A stretch of 64,000 nucleotides of DNA from Saccharopolyspora erythraea (GTDB taxonomy: Bacteria; Actinomycetota; Actinomycetes; Mycobacteriales; Pseudonocardiaceae). The translations under genes and the position numbers were made by a program. This document shows, piece by piece, positions 19,187 through 27,444 of this stretch (the first letter of the stretch is position 1; the number at the start of each line of letters is the position of its first letter). The stretch lies in the NCBI RefSeq assembly GCF_018141105.1, contig NZ_CP054839.1, forward strand, positions 620,001-684,000, written 5' to 3'. The notes below the pieces were generated by a model that worked only from the letters and a program-made list of their open reading frames with translations, made no database searches and was not told the DNA's origin.

Positions 19187-19792
19187 TCACTTGATGTCGA
19201 GCTTCTGGCCCGGGAAGATCAGGTTCGGGTCCTTGATGATGTCGCTGTTGCGCTCAGCGATCTTCTTGTAGTCGACGCCGAACTTCTCACCGATCTTGCC
19301 GAGCGTGTCGCCGAGCTGCACCGTGTAGTCGCCGCCACCGGTCTGCACCGGGCTGGTCGTCTTGGTCTGGGTGCGGGGCTGGGTCTTGGTCTCGGTCTTG
19401 GTGACCTTCTTGGTGGTCTTGGTGCTACCGCTGGTCCAGTTCAGCTTGGCGCTGCAACCCGGCCACGCGTTCTTGCCCTGCGACGCGAGGACCTTCTCCG
19501 CGACGGCGATCTGCTCCTCGCGGGTGGCGTCCTTGGCGTTGCTCGCGTACTGGGTACCGCCGTAGGCAGCCCAGGTCGAGGGGGTGAACTGGAGACCGCC
19601 GGAGAAGCCGTTGCCGGTGTTGGCGCTCCAGTTGCCGCTGCTCTCGCACTGCGCGAGGGCGTCCCAGTTGGCGGCGTTGGCGGGTGCTGCGATCGCGAGC
19701 GGGGTGGCGATCACGGCACCGGCGACGGCGACGCGAGCCGCGGCACGAGCGGCATTGGAGGGTTTGCGGTGCTTGCCGTGGTAACGAGCCAT
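19187..19792 (-). CDS. rpfA: resuscitation-promoting factor with LysM domain
   Basis: A 201-residue secreted cell-wall lytic enzyme. A signal peptide runs from MARYHGKHRKPSN through AVIATPLAIAAPANA. The Rpf transglycosylase domain follows (NWDALAQCESSGNW, GGLQFTPSTWAAYGGTQYA, WPGC), with the catalytic Glu in QCESSG. A Thr/Lys-rich linker (KTTKKVTKTETKT) leads to a C-terminal LysM domain (DYTVQLGDTLGKIGEKFGVD ... NLIFPGQKLDIK). ATG 19792 follows GGAGAGAGGA. Rpf proteins cleave peptidoglycan and help dormant cells or spores resume growth. Control is visible upstream: a c-di-AMP riboswitch and a Crp-type site. Confidence 0.93.
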   Translation of the reverse strand: MARYHGKHRKPSNAARAAARVAVAGAVIATPLAIAAPANAANWDALAQCESSGNWSANTGNGFSGGLQFTPSTWAAYGGTQYASNAKDATREEQIAVAEKVLASQGKNAWPGCSAKLNWTSGSTKTTKKVTKTETKTQPRTQTKTTSPVQTGGGDYTVQLGDTLGKIGEKFGVDYKKIAERNSDIIKDPNLIFPGQKLDIK

Positions 19793-19806
19793 GTTCCTCT
19801 CTCCTG

Positions 19807-19975
19807 CCGCGCCTGCGAAGTGAGCTGTCGGGTTCGGGCTGAGAGGCAGCCCGGCCGGTCCTCGGACCGGCTTCACCCCTAGGGCGTTCGGGGCGCCCAG
19901 TGGTGGTTCCCCCGCCCCTGTCCGGTTTCTCCTGTTTCGGGGATCCGGAGGCCCGCCGGACAGGGCTCGGCGCTG
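19807..19975 (-). promoter_or_regulatory. ydaO-yuaA (c-di-AMP) riboswitch
   Basis: On the minus strand the leader contains the class signatures GGGGGAACCACC, GGGGTGAAGCC and CCCGAACCCGACAGCT followed by CACTTCGCAGGCG. CCCTGTCCGG pairs with CCGGACAGGG, and GCGCC (19969-19973) can pair with GGCGC (19809-19813) as the closing stem. ydaO elements are established in front of actinobacterial rpf genes and lower expression when c-di-AMP binds. The 3' edge lies only about 15 nt from the start codon, next to the ribosome site. Confidence 0.9.
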
Positions 19976-20063
19976 CGGGCTTCCGGGTTCTCGCTTGGCC
20001 GGTTCGGGGCCGACCGAGGAGCGACACTACGTAATCAACGAGCCGATCGGAAATCTCTGCTTA

Positions 20064-20079
20064 TGTGACGGTGGTCACA
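20064..20079 (-). promoter_or_regulatory. perfect Crp/GlxR-type operator upstream of rpf
   Basis: TGTGACGGTGGTCACA matches the Crp-family consensus TGTGA-N6-TCACA exactly. It lies about 90 bp upstream of the riboswitch in the rpf promoter region. M. tuberculosis rpfA is a known target of the cAMP receptor protein Rv3676. Confidence 0.75.
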
Positions 20080-20996
20080 GTAACGCTGCGGTTGGGTGAT
20101 CCGATCCGAGGTATCCGTGCTGATCAGAGCGTCGTTATCAAGTCGTGTCCGGCCCGAGATCGATCACCGTCAGTGAGGCGTGGGTCACCCTTTTTTCGCC
20201 GTTGCAACGTCGGTGTCAGGCCGCCGTAACCCTGAATTCGGGCTTCCAGGGCGGGATTCGGACCTCTGATCAACTTCACTGATCGAGTTCACGTGGACGC
20301 GAGGCGTGATCAAAGTGCATGGTCCCGCGCTCGTCCCCGTCGGGCTCGCGCGACCGCGCCGGAGACGATCAGCGCGCCGGACGCGAGACATCGGACGTAT
20401 TCGGGGTGTGTGCGCAGAGCAGCCGAACACATACCGACATCACACGAGCGGGTTATCCCGACACGCCGACGTCGTGTTGTATACGCGCATGCGCGCGGGC
20501 GCGGGCGCGCGGACAGATAGATAAGGAATGGTCGCGGGCGTCGACGGCGGGACTCGTGTTCGCCGCGGGCGGACGGGAGGCTCCGCCCGCGAGGCGACCT
20601 GCGGAGCGGGTATGGCGCGATCTAGGCGATGCGGACCGTGACGAGTGGACGAACAGCACGGGGCCCGTGATCGGATCTGCGGTCGGCTCACTTCGGCTCG
20701 GCGGCGGAGACGCTGACCAGTTCCGCGGCGGCCATGGCGGGGCCCTGACCGTGCGGCGGCGGGAGACGCGACAGCGGCGGCTGCATGGCCGTGCGGTGGT
20801 TGTCCGGTGCCTGACCGCAGTGGCCGCTGGTGGCGCCGTCAGATCGTGTGGGTGTGGTGGAGCCCTGGCCGTAATCGTGAGTGGCAGTGCCGGGGGACCA
20901 GGCGGTGTGGTGGCGCCTGGTCGTAGTCGTGCGTGGCAGTGCGGGGGTCCAGGCGGTGTGGTGGTGCCTGGTGTCTCCCGACCGCCTACCGGCGGC
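20080..20996. other. ~900-bp intergenic region, no credible gene
   Basis: Apart from the rpf regulatory sites, no gene is supported. The first part (to about 20310) is relatively AT-rich with several TGATC words. It contains GGGTCACCC followed by a T-run at 20190. The second part is very GC-rich. A 52-bp tandem repeat lies at its right end. Confidence 0.5.
20864..20967. repeat. 52-bp imperfect tandem repeat (two copies)
   Basis: CCTGG(C/T)CGTA(A/G)TCGTG is followed by GTGGCAGTG, GGGGG and CCAGGCGGTGTGGTGG. The whole unit occurs from 20864 and again from 20916. Confidence 0.75.
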
Positions 20997-21284
20997 TCAG
21001 CCGCCGGCGAAAGGCGGCAGGATGTCGAACTCCGCGCCGTCGGAGATCTCGACGGCGCGGTCCCGGACGGCTACGCCGTCCAGGAGGAAGCTGCAGGCGG
21101 GCACGACCTCGGCGAGTCGCTCGCCGCGGCTGCTGAGGACCGCCTCGATGAGGTCCGACGCGCGCAGCGGCCGCCCGTCGGTGGGCCTGGCGAGGCGCAC
21201 GACCTCCTCCGCGACGCCGGCGGCGGCGCGCGCCCCGGCGAAGTAGCGCACCTTGACCGCCAGGTGCTCCGACACCGCCGTCAT
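20997..21284 (-). CDS. moaD: MoaD, molybdopterin synthase sulfur-carrier subunit
   Basis: A 95-residue ubiquitin-fold protein (VKVRYFAGARAAAGVAEEVV ... FLLDGVAVRD) ending in the Gly-Gly tail PPFAGG that carries the thiocarboxylate. It pairs with the MoaE domain of the fusion protein encoded 2.4 kb away. It starts four bases after moaA ends, so the two form an operon. Its position corresponds to moaD2 (Rv0868c). Confidence 0.93.
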   Translation of the reverse strand: MTAVSEHLAVKVRYFAGARAAAGVAEEVVRLARPTDGRPLRASDLIEAVLSSRGERLAEVVPACSFLLDGVAVRDRAVEISDGAEFDILPPFAGG

Positions 21285-21288
21285 CGGC

Positions 21289-22347
21289 TCAGCCCCCGAT
21301 CGCGCTCATCGGTCGCGACGGCTGGGCGAAGCCCTCGGTGTCCATGCCGTGCCCGGCCTTCTTCGCCCACATCGTCTCCTGCCACAGCCTCATGATCTCC
21401 TCGTCGCCCGCTCCCGCCCGCATCGGCCCGCGCAGGTCGGTCTCGGTGGCCGAGAACAGGCACGACCGCAGCTGCCCGTCGGCGGTCAGCCGCGTCCGGT
21501 CGCAGGTCGAGCAGAACGGCCGGGTCACCGAGCCGATGACGCCCACCGTCGCGGGGCCGCCGTCGACCAGCCAGCGCTCGGCCGGTGCCGAGCCGCGTTC
21601 GGCGGCGTGCGGGGTCAGGTCGAACTCCGTGCCGAGCATCTCCAGGATCTCCTCGGCGGTGATCATCTGCGTGCGGTCCCAGCCGTGCTGCGGGTCCAGC
21701 GGCATCTGCTCGATGAACCGCAGTTGGTAGTCGTGCTCGACGCAGTAGCGCAGCAGGTCGCACGCCTCGTGCTCGTTGAGCCCGCGCATCAGCACCGCGT
21801 TGACCTTCACCGGCTCCAGCCCGGCGGCCTTGGCCGCCTCCAGTCCTTCGAGGACGTCGGAGAACCGGTCGCGGCGGGTCAGCTCGCGGAACGTGTCGCG
21901 GTCCAGCGTGTCGAGCGAGACGTTGACCCGGTTCAGGCCACCGCGCTTGAGCGCGTCGGCGTAGCGGCCGAGGTTGATGCCGTTGGTGGTCAACGACGTC
22001 TTCGGGCTGGAGGGCAGCTCGGCGGTCGCGCTGATGATGTCGACGAGGTCCTGCCGCAGCAGCGGTTCTCCGCCGGTGAAGCGGACGTTGGTCACGCCGA
22101 GCTCCTCCACCGCGATCCGGATCAGCCGGATCATCTCGCCGGTGTCGAGCAGTTCGGAACGCTTGAGCCACGGCAGCCCTTCGGCGGGCATGCAGTAGGT
22201 GCAGCGAAGGTTGCACTTGTCGATCAGCGACACCCGCAGGTCCGTGGCGATGCGGCCGAAGCGGTCCACCAGTTGCGGGGTGTCGGGTCGCGTCGACATG
22301 TCGGTCGTGGGGCGCACGACCGGGATTCCCAGGTCCACCGCGGTCAC
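21289..22347 (-). CDS. moaA: GTP 3',8-cyclase MoaA
   Basis: A 352-residue radical SAM enzyme that starts molybdenum cofactor synthesis from GTP. The SAM cluster motif is CNLRCTYC (C-x3-C-x2-C) within LRVSLIDKCNLRC. The second Fe-S site is FCSTCDRTRLTADGQLRSC. The functional C-terminal Gly-Gly is present in SAIGG. GTG 22347 is taken as start because a TAGGGT box lies six bases upstream (leaderless); an internal ATG at 22299 is possible. It is cotranscribed with moaD. Confidence 0.95.
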   Translation of the reverse strand: MTAVDLGIPVVRPTTDMSTRPDTPQLVDRFGRIATDLRVSLIDKCNLRCTYCMPAEGLPWLKRSELLDTGEMIRLIRIAVEELGVTNVRFTGGEPLLRQDLVDIISATAELPSSPKTSLTTNGINLGRYADALKRGGLNRVNVSLDTLDRDTFRELTRRDRFSDVLEGLEAAKAAGLEPVKVNAVLMRGLNEHEACDLLRYCVEHDYQLRFIEQMPLDPQHGWDRTQMITAEEILEMLGTEFDLTPHAAERGSAPAERWLVDGGPATVGVIGSVTRPFCSTCDRTRLTADGQLRSCLFSATETDLRGPMRAGAGDEEIMRLWQETMWAKKAGHGMDTEGFAQPSRPMSAIGG

Positions 22348-22353
22348 CTGTCG

Positions 22354-22359
22354 ACCCTA
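22354..22359 (-). promoter_or_regulatory. -10 box of a leaderless promoter (moaA)
   Basis: TAGGGT on the minus strand is followed by six bases and the GTG start; there is no ribosome site. Confidence 0.45.
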
Positions 22360-22517
22360 ACGCGCTGCGGCGCTGATTTCGATCGGCGCGGAGGCATTTG
22401 TACTGCTTCTCCCAAACCGGCATCTGCGCAGGTAGTGGCATCGGAGGAAGCTACGAAACCGATCACCGTGACGCATTTGCGGGGCTCCGGGCCTGGTTGC
22501 CGCCGTGGATGCGGAAG

Positions 22518-22523
22518 TATCGT
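22518..22523 (+). promoter_or_regulatory. -10 box of a leaderless promoter (mop regulator)
   Basis: TATCGT is followed by seven bases and the GTG at 22531; there is no ribosome site. TTGCCG at 22497 could serve as a -35 element. Confidence 0.5.
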
Positions 22524-22530
22524 CTCTGCC

Positions 22531-22929
22531 GTGCCGCACTATCGGATTTCTGAGGTCGCCGGCCTGCTGGGTGTCAGCGACGACACTGTGCGCCGCTGGG
22601 TCGACGGCGGTGCCCTTCCCACTGGTCGGGACGCAAGCGGGCGCATCGTCGTGGACGGCGCCGCGCTCGCCCGCTTCGCGCGGGACCAGGCCAAGTCCAC
22701 CCCGGACCCGTCCGGGGTCGGGCGCTCGGCGCGCAACCGGCTCGTCGGGCTGGTGACCGAGGTGGTCTCGGACCGCGTCATGTCCCAGGTGGAGATGCAG
22801 TGCGGGCCGCACCGCGTGGTGTCGCTGATGAGCACCGAGGCGGTGCGGGAGCTGGGGCTGGAGCCGGGAGTGCTGGCGGTGGCGGTGGTCAAGTCGACGA
22901 CCGTCGTAGTGGAGACACCAGGAGAGTGA
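22531..22929 (+). CDS. helix-turn-helix regulator with molybdate-binding (Mop/TOBE) domain
   Basis: A 132-residue protein. Residues 1-50 form a MerR/excisionase-type DNA-binding domain (YRISEVAGLLGVSDDTVRRWV). Residues 70-132 form a Mop/TOBE domain (RNRLVGLVTEVVSDRVMSQVEMQ ... GVLAVAVVKSTTVVVETPGE) expected to bind molybdate. It is the first gene of the modABC operon, so it probably senses molybdate and controls that operon or the moa genes. The GTG start is apparently leaderless. The stop overlaps or abuts the modA start. Confidence 0.88.
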   Translation: MPHYRISEVAGLLGVSDDTVRRWVDGGALPTGRDASGRIVVDGAALARFARDQAKSTPDPSGVGRSARNRLVGLVTEVVSDRVMSQVEMQCGPHRVVSLMSTEAVRELGLEPGVLAVAVVKSTTVVVETPGE

Positions 22930-23693
22930 TGATGTCGCGGATCAGGCCGGCGGTGGCGGGGCTGGTGGCGGTCCTGCTGCTCGGCGGCTGCGGGCAGGCG
23001 GCCCCGCAGCAGCAACAGCAGCAGGAGCGGACGTTGACGGTGCTGGCCGCGGCATCGCTGACCGAGTCGTTCGACGAGATCGGCAGGCGCTTCAGCGCCG
23101 AGCACCCGGGCGTGCGGGTCCAGTTCGACTACCAGGGCTCGTCGACGCTGGCCGAGCAGGTCAACCAGGGGCGCGGCGCCGACGTGTTCGCCTCCGCCGA
23201 CACCAGGAACATGGACAAGGCCGCCGCGAACCTCGCGGCCCCGGCGGAGACGTTCGCGACCAACCGGCTGGCCATCGCCGTGCCGAAGGGCAACCCCGCC
23301 CGGGTCGCCTCGCTGGCCGACCTGGCGGCGCCCGGCCGGGTCGTCGTGGTGTGCGCGCCGCAGGTGCCGTGCGGTTCGGCGACGGAGAAGGTGGAACAGG
23401 CCGCGGGCGTGCGGTTGCAGCCCTCCAGCGAGGAGGACGACGTGAAGGCGGTGCTTCAGAAGGTCTCCGCTGGCGAGGCCGATGCCGGGCTCGTCTACGT
23501 CACCGACGCCCGGTCCGCGGCGGGCGAGGTCGACTCCGTGGAGTTCCCCGAGTCGGGCAAGGCGGTCAACACCTATCCGATCGCGGCGCTGAAGAACGCT
23601 CCGCAAGCCGAGCTGGCCAAGCAGTTCCTCGCGTACGTGCGCGGACCCGCCGGCCGCGAGGTGCTCACCGCGCACGGGTTCGCGACGCCGTGA
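22929..23693 (+). CDS. modA: molybdate-binding lipoprotein ModA
   Basis: About 254 residues. A lipoprotein signal (LVAVLLLGGC) is followed by a six-Gln run and then the ModA domain TLTVLAAASLTESFDEIGR, FDYQGSSTLAEQV, GADVFASAD and DAGLVYVTDARSA, typical of oxyanion receptors. ATG codons at 22929 and 22932 and a GTG at 22926 are all possible. AGGAG at 22920 favours 22932 by spacing, whereas 22929 overlaps the upstream stop. It delivers molybdate to ModBC. Confidence 0.92.
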   Translation: MMSRIRPAVAGLVAVLLLGGCGQAAPQQQQQQERTLTVLAAASLTESFDEIGRRFSAEHPGVRVQFDYQGSSTLAEQVNQGRGADVFASADTRNMDKAAANLAAPAETFATNRLAIAVPKGNPARVASLADLAAPGRVVVVCAPQVPCGSATEKVEQAAGVRLQPSSEEDDVKAVLQKVSAGEADAGLVYVTDARSAAGEVDSVEFPESGKAVNTYPIAALKNAPQAELAKQFLAYVRGPAGREVLTAHGFATP

Positions 23694-24529
23694 CGTCGGC
23701 AGCCGGGGTCGAGGCGGGCCGGAAGCGGTCGCGGCCCTCCCACCGGCACCAGGTCGCGGTGCCCGGTGTGCTGTGGGTGCCCGCGCTGCTCGGTCTGGCG
23801 CTGATCGTGCTGCCGGTGGCGGGGCTGTTCCTGCGGGTCGACCCGGTGCGGTTGCCTGCGCTGCTGAGCAGCGAAGCCGCGTTGAGCGCGCTGGAGCTGT
23901 CGGTGCGCACCGGACTGGTCTCGACCGCGCTGGCGCTGGTGCTCGGCGGTCCGCTGGCCGTGGTGCTGGCCAGGTCGGGGATGCGCGGACTGCGGGTCGT
24001 GCGCGGGCTCGTGCTGCTGCCGCTCGTGCTGCCGCCGGTGGTCGGCGGCCTGGCGCTGCTGTACCTGCTGGGCCGGACGGGCCTGGCGGGTCAGGCGCTG
24101 GAGGTCGTCGGCGTCCGGCTGCCCTACACGACGGCGGCGGTGGTGCTGGCCCAGACGTTCGTCGCGATGCCGTTCCTGGTGGTGGGGCTGGAGGGTGCGC
24201 TGCGCACGGCCGGCGCCCGCTACGAGCAGATCGCGGCGACCCTGGGCGCGGGGCCGTGGCTGGCGTTCCGGCGGGTGACGGTGCCGTTGATGCTGCCCGC
24301 GCTCGGGTCGAGCCTCGTGCTCACCTTCGCCAGGGCGCTCGGCGAGTTCGGTGCGACGATCACGTTCGCGGGCAGCCTCCAGGGCACCACCCGCACGCTG
24401 CCGCTGGCCATCTACACCACGGCGCAGTCCGATGTGGATGCCGCGGTGGCGATGTCGTTGCTGCTGGTGGCGGTCGCGCTGCTGGTCATCGTGGTCGCGC
24501 GGCCGAAGGCCGTGGAGGGGCAGTCGTGA
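23690..24529 (+). CDS. modB: molybdate ABC permease ModB
   Basis: A 279-residue inner-membrane permease. Hydrophobic helices include WVPALLGLALIVLPVAGLFL and VVRGLVLLPLVLPPVVGGLA. The cytoplasmic loop contacting ModC is AATLGAGPWLAFRRVTVPL, and FARALGEFGATITFAGSL is the ModB/CysT signature. GTG 23690 overlaps the modA stop (GTGA), giving a tightly coupled operon. Confidence 0.93.
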   Translation: MTSAAGVEAGRKRSRPSHRHQVAVPGVLWVPALLGLALIVLPVAGLFLRVDPVRLPALLSSEAALSALELSVRTGLVSTALALVLGGPLAVVLARSGMRGLRVVRGLVLLPLVLPPVVGGLALLYLLGRTGLAGQALEVVGVRLPYTTAAVVLAQTFVAMPFLVVGLEGALRTAGARYEQIAATLGAGPWLAFRRVTVPLMLPALGSSLVLTFARALGEFGATITFAGSLQGTTRTLPLAIYTTAQSDVDAAVAMSLLLVAVALLVIVVARPKAVEGQS

Positions 24530-24561
24530 CGGGAGCGGTCCGGCCGGAGGTGCGGTCATGA
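24526..24561 (+). CDS. 11-codon frame bridging modB and modC
   Basis: GTG 24526 overlaps the modB stop (GTGA), and its own TGA overlaps the modC ATG (ATGA). It encodes [11 protein letters not shown]. It may act only as a translational bridge, and there is no evidence that the peptide has a function. Confidence 0.25.
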   Translation: MTGAVRPEVRS

Positions 24562-25733
24562 GCCTGCGGGCCGACATCGAGGTGCGGCGCGACGAGTTCG
24601 CGCTCACCGCTGAGCTGGCCGTCGCGCCGGGCAGGGTCCTGGCGGTGCTCGGACCAAACGGGGCTGGCAAGTCGACGCTGCTGTCGGCGCTGTCCGGCCT
24701 GCTCACACCCGACCGGGGACGCATCGAGCTGGGCGGGCACTTGTGGCTCGACACCGAGCGCCGCGTCCGGGTGCCGACGCACCGCCGCGGCGTCGGGCTC
24801 CTCGCGCAGAACGCGCTGCTCTTCCCGTACCTGACGGCCCTGGAGAACGTCGCTTTCGGACCCCGTGCGTCCGGAGTGGGCAAGGCCGAGGCCCGGCGGA
24901 CGGCCGCGCACTGGCTGTCCGAAGTGGACGCCGCGGAGCTCGCCGACCGCAAGCCAGGGCAGCTCTCGGGAGGTCAGGCGCAGCGGGTCGCGCTGGCGCG
25001 GGCGCTGGCGGCGGACCCGAAGCTGCTGCTGCTCGACGAGCCGCTGGCCGCGCTCGACATCGACGCCGCACCCGCGATGCGCGGGCTGCTGCACCGCGTG
25101 CTGCGCCGCCAGCAGCGCCCGACCGTGCTGGTCACCCACGACGTCCTCGACGCCGTGGTGCTGGCCGACGAACTGGTCGTGCTGCTCGACGGACGGATCG
25201 TCGAGGCGGGGCCGACCAGGCAGGTGCTGTCCCGGCCCAAGGAGGCGTTCACCGCGCGCATCGCCGGGCTCAACCTCCTGCCCGGCGTCGCCGCGGACGG
25301 CGGGCTCGAACTGGTGGGCGGCACGACGGCGAGCGTGGCCGTGGAACCCGGCGACGCCGGCGCCGGGGGGCCGGAGGCTCCCGGAGCAGCCGGCCAGGGC
25401 GGCGCCACCGTCGCGCTGCACGGCCGGGTCGCCGAGCCGCTGGAGGCAGGCGAGCCCGCGGCGGCGGTGTTCGCGCCGTCGGCGGTCGCCGTGCACCGCG
25501 ACCGCCCGTACGGCAGCCCGCGCAACACGATCCCGGTCCGCCTCACCGGCCTCGAACCGCGCGGTGACGTGGTGCGGGTGCGAGGCGCGGTGCGGGACTG
25601 CCCGCTGGCCGCCGACGTCACACCCGCCGCCGTCGCCGACCTGTCGCTCGTCCCGGGTGACGAGGTCTGGTTCGTGGTCAAGGCCGCAGAGGTGGCAATC
25701 CACCCCGTCTCCGGAGGATCATCTGGGTCGTGA
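24558..25733 (+). CDS. modC: molybdate ABC ATPase ModC
   Basis: A 391-residue ATPase. Motifs are Walker [11 protein letters not shown], signature LSGGQAQRV, Walker [13 protein letters not shown] and switch THD. Residues about 250-391 are a TOBE-type regulatory domain with a Gly/Ala-rich insertion ([15 protein letters not shown]). GGAGG lies seven bases before ATG 24558. The stop overlaps the next gene (GTGA). Confidence 0.93.
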   Translation: MSLRADIEVRRDEFALTAELAVAPGRVLAVLGPNGAGKSTLLSALSGLLTPDRGRIELGGHLWLDTERRVRVPTHRRGVGLLAQNALLFPYLTALENVAFGPRASGVGKAEARRTAAHWLSEVDAAELADRKPGQLSGGQAQRVALARALAADPKLLLLDEPLAALDIDAAPAMRGLLHRVLRRQQRPTVLVTHDVLDAVVLADELVVLLDGRIVEAGPTRQVLSRPKEAFTARIAGLNLLPGVAADGGLELVGGTTASVAVEPGDAGAGGPEAPGAAGQGGATVALHGRVAEPLEAGEPAAAVFAPSAVAVHRDRPYGSPRNTIPVRLTGLEPRGDVVRVRGAVRDCPLAADVTPAAVADLSLVPGDEVWFVVKAAEVAIHPVSGGSSGS

Positions 25734-26524
25734 CTGAACCAGCCCCCTGGACCTACCTGATGGACATGGACGGCGTGCTCGTGCACGAGGAGCACATGGT
25801 GCCCGGCGCGGACACCTTCCTCAACGCACTGGGCGAGCACGGCATCCCGTTCATGGTGTTCACCAACAACTCGATCTACACCCCGCGCGACCTGCGTGCC
25901 AGGCTGCACCGCACCGGCCTCGACGTGCCGGAGGAGGCGATCTGGACCTCAGCGCTGGCCACCGCCCAGTTCCTGGAGAAGCAGCGGCCCGGGGGCTCGG
26001 CCTTCGTCGTCGGCGAGTCCGGGCTGACCACCGCGCTGCACAACATCGGTTACGTCCTCACCGACCGCGAGCCCGACTACGTCATCCTCGGCGAGACCAG
26101 GACCTACAGCTTCGAGGCGATCACCAAGGCGATCCGGCTGGTCGAGGGGGGCGCCAGGTTCATCGCCACCAACCCCGACGAGAAGGGCCCGAGCCGGGAG
26201 GGCACGCTGCCCGCCACCGGCGCGGTCGCCGCGCTGATCGAGCGGGTCACCGGGCGGGCGCCGTACTACGTCGGCAAGCCGAACCCGCTGATGATGCGGT
26301 CGGCGCTGCGTCAGCTCGGGGTGCACTCGGAGAACACGCTGATGATCGGCGACCGGATGGACACCGACGTCCGTTCGGGGCTGGAGTCCGGGCTCCAGAC
26401 GATCCTGGTCCTCTCGGGCATCTCCGACGAGCACACCGCGGAGCTGTTCCCGTACCGGCCGACCAAGGTCGTGCGTTCCATCGCCGACCTGATCGACCAC
26501 GTCAAGGACCCCTTCTGGGCCTGA
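25730..26524 (+). CDS. HAD-IIA phosphatase (NagD-like)
   Basis: A 264-residue haloacid dehalogenase-type phosphatase. Motif I is LMDMDGVLV, motif II FTNNS, then KPNPLMM with the conserved Lys, and motif [12 protein letters not shown]. The cap is of class IIA. The GTG start overlaps the modC stop, so the gene is cotranscribed and coupled with the molybdate transporter, although NagD-type enzymes usually hydrolyse nucleotides or sugar phosphates. The link with molybdate is unexplained. Confidence 0.88.
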   Translation: MTEPAPWTYLMDMDGVLVHEEHMVPGADTFLNALGEHGIPFMVFTNNSIYTPRDLRARLHRTGLDVPEEAIWTSALATAQFLEKQRPGGSAFVVGESGLTTALHNIGYVLTDREPDYVILGETRTYSFEAITKAIRLVEGGARFIATNPDEKGPSREGTLPATGAVAALIERVTGRAPYYVGKPNPLMMRSALRQLGVHSENTLMIGDRMDTDVRSGLESGLQTILVLSGISDEHTAELFPYRPTKVVRSIADLIDHVKDPFWA

Positions 26525-26533
26525 GGCGGCGCG

Positions 26534-26875
26534 TCAGGCCGGGGGTGACGTCCTCGCGGCGCGGAGGCCGTCACCGCCCGGCCGGTCAGCGGTGGCCCGC
26601 GCGGCGGGTTCGGCGCGGCAGGGGCACTCGTGCTCGGTCTTCGCGCCCGGTGCCCGGTTGAGCTCGTCGGCGAGCTGCTCGGCGGCGTCGCGCACCAGCT
26701 CGGCGCGGCCGCCGATCGAGCCGTCCCAGTGCCGCTGAGCGGCGGCGAGCCGGTCGAGCAGGTCCGACTGCAACCGCAGCCGTTCGACCTGTTCCCAGGT
26801 CGCGGTGCCGTCGCGGCGCCGCAGCACCCGTTCGATGACCGCCGCCACCCGCTCCAGTTCGAGGTCCGTGATCAT
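26534..26875 (-). CDS. hypothetical protein, helical, 113 residues
   Basis: It begins MITDLELERVAAVIERVLRR. The first ~85 residues look like amphipathic helices, and the C-terminus is Ala/Arg-rich with a CPC motif (HECPCRAEP). AGGGGGG precedes ATG 26875. It is convergent with the HAD gene, with a gap of ten bases. No known domain is recognised; the start is supported by the ribosome site. Confidence 0.6.
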   Translation of the reverse strand: MITDLELERVAAVIERVLRRRDGTATWEQVERLRLQSDLLDRLAAAQRHWDGSIGGRAELVRDAAEQLADELNRAPGAKTEHECPCRAEPAARATADRPGGDGLRAARTSPPA

Positions 26876-26967
26876 GTGCCCCCCTGGTCTGGTGAAATGC
26901 CGGACACCAGATGGGAGGGGCACACGACCCGCGACACACGGAACTGTGACGCAACTCACGTCAAGGG

Positions 26968-27366
26968 TCAGTGCACGTGGTAGAGCCGCTGCGCGTCGGC
27001 GTCGACGATGCGCTTGCCCAGCGGGAACAGCGACACCGGCACCAGCTTGAAGTTCGCGATGCCGAGCGGGATGCCGATGATCGTCACGCACTGCGCCAGG
27101 CCGGTGACGATGTGCCCGAGCGCCAGCCACCATCCCGCCAGCACCACCCACAGGACGTTGCCGACCGTCGAGAACGCGCCCGCGTCGGGCTCGTCGACCA
27201 GTCGCCTGCCGAACGGCCACAGCGCGAAGTTGGCCATCCGGAACGAGGCGATCGCGAACGGGATTCCCACGACCGTGATGGCCAGCACGGCACCGGCCAC
27301 CACGTAGCCCAGCGCCATCAGCAGGCCGCCGAAGATGAGCCAGACGATGTTGAGCAACAACCTCAT
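26968..27366 (-). CDS. YccF-domain membrane protein
   Basis: A 132-residue inner-membrane protein with two YccF repeats (LLNIVWLIFGGLLMALGYVV and VLWVVLAGWWLALGHIVTGL). Each is followed by a conserved VGIPFAI / IGIPLGIANF motif. Its function is unknown. It corresponds in place to Rv0870c, the neighbour of moaA2 in M. tuberculosis, although here the mod operon and other genes have been inserted between. The start is likely leaderless (CAGGCT, six bases before ATG). Confidence 0.88.
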   Translation of the reverse strand: MRLLLNIVWLIFGGLLMALGYVVAGAVLAITVVGIPFAIASFRMANFALWPFGRRLVDEPDAGAFSTVGNVLWVVLAGWWLALGHIVTGLAQCVTIIGIPLGIANFKLVPVSLFPLGKRIVDADAQRLYHVH

Positions 27367-27372
27367 GCCACC

Positions 27373-27378
27373 AGCCTG
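27373..27378 (-). promoter_or_regulatory. possible leaderless -10 box (YccF gene)
   Basis: CAGGCT on the minus strand lies six bases before the ATG, a variant of the TANNNT pattern seen at other genes in this window. Confidence 0.35.
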
Positions 27379-27444
27379 ACACTGATCGGCCCCAGTGCCC
27401 TCAGGTTCGACCCCGAGATCGGGCTCCGGCCCCTGAGAGGGTGA

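Noticed and set aside
20319..21395. 358-residue plus-strand frame downstream of the rpf control region
   Set aside because: Runs through repeats and over the moaD gene in the wrong strand; Arg/Gly-rich with no family resemblance.
16905..22530. molybdenum cofactor riboswitch before moaA or the mod operon
   Set aside because: The gaps are short and lack the conserved Moco-motif segments; leaderless boxes explain the starts better.
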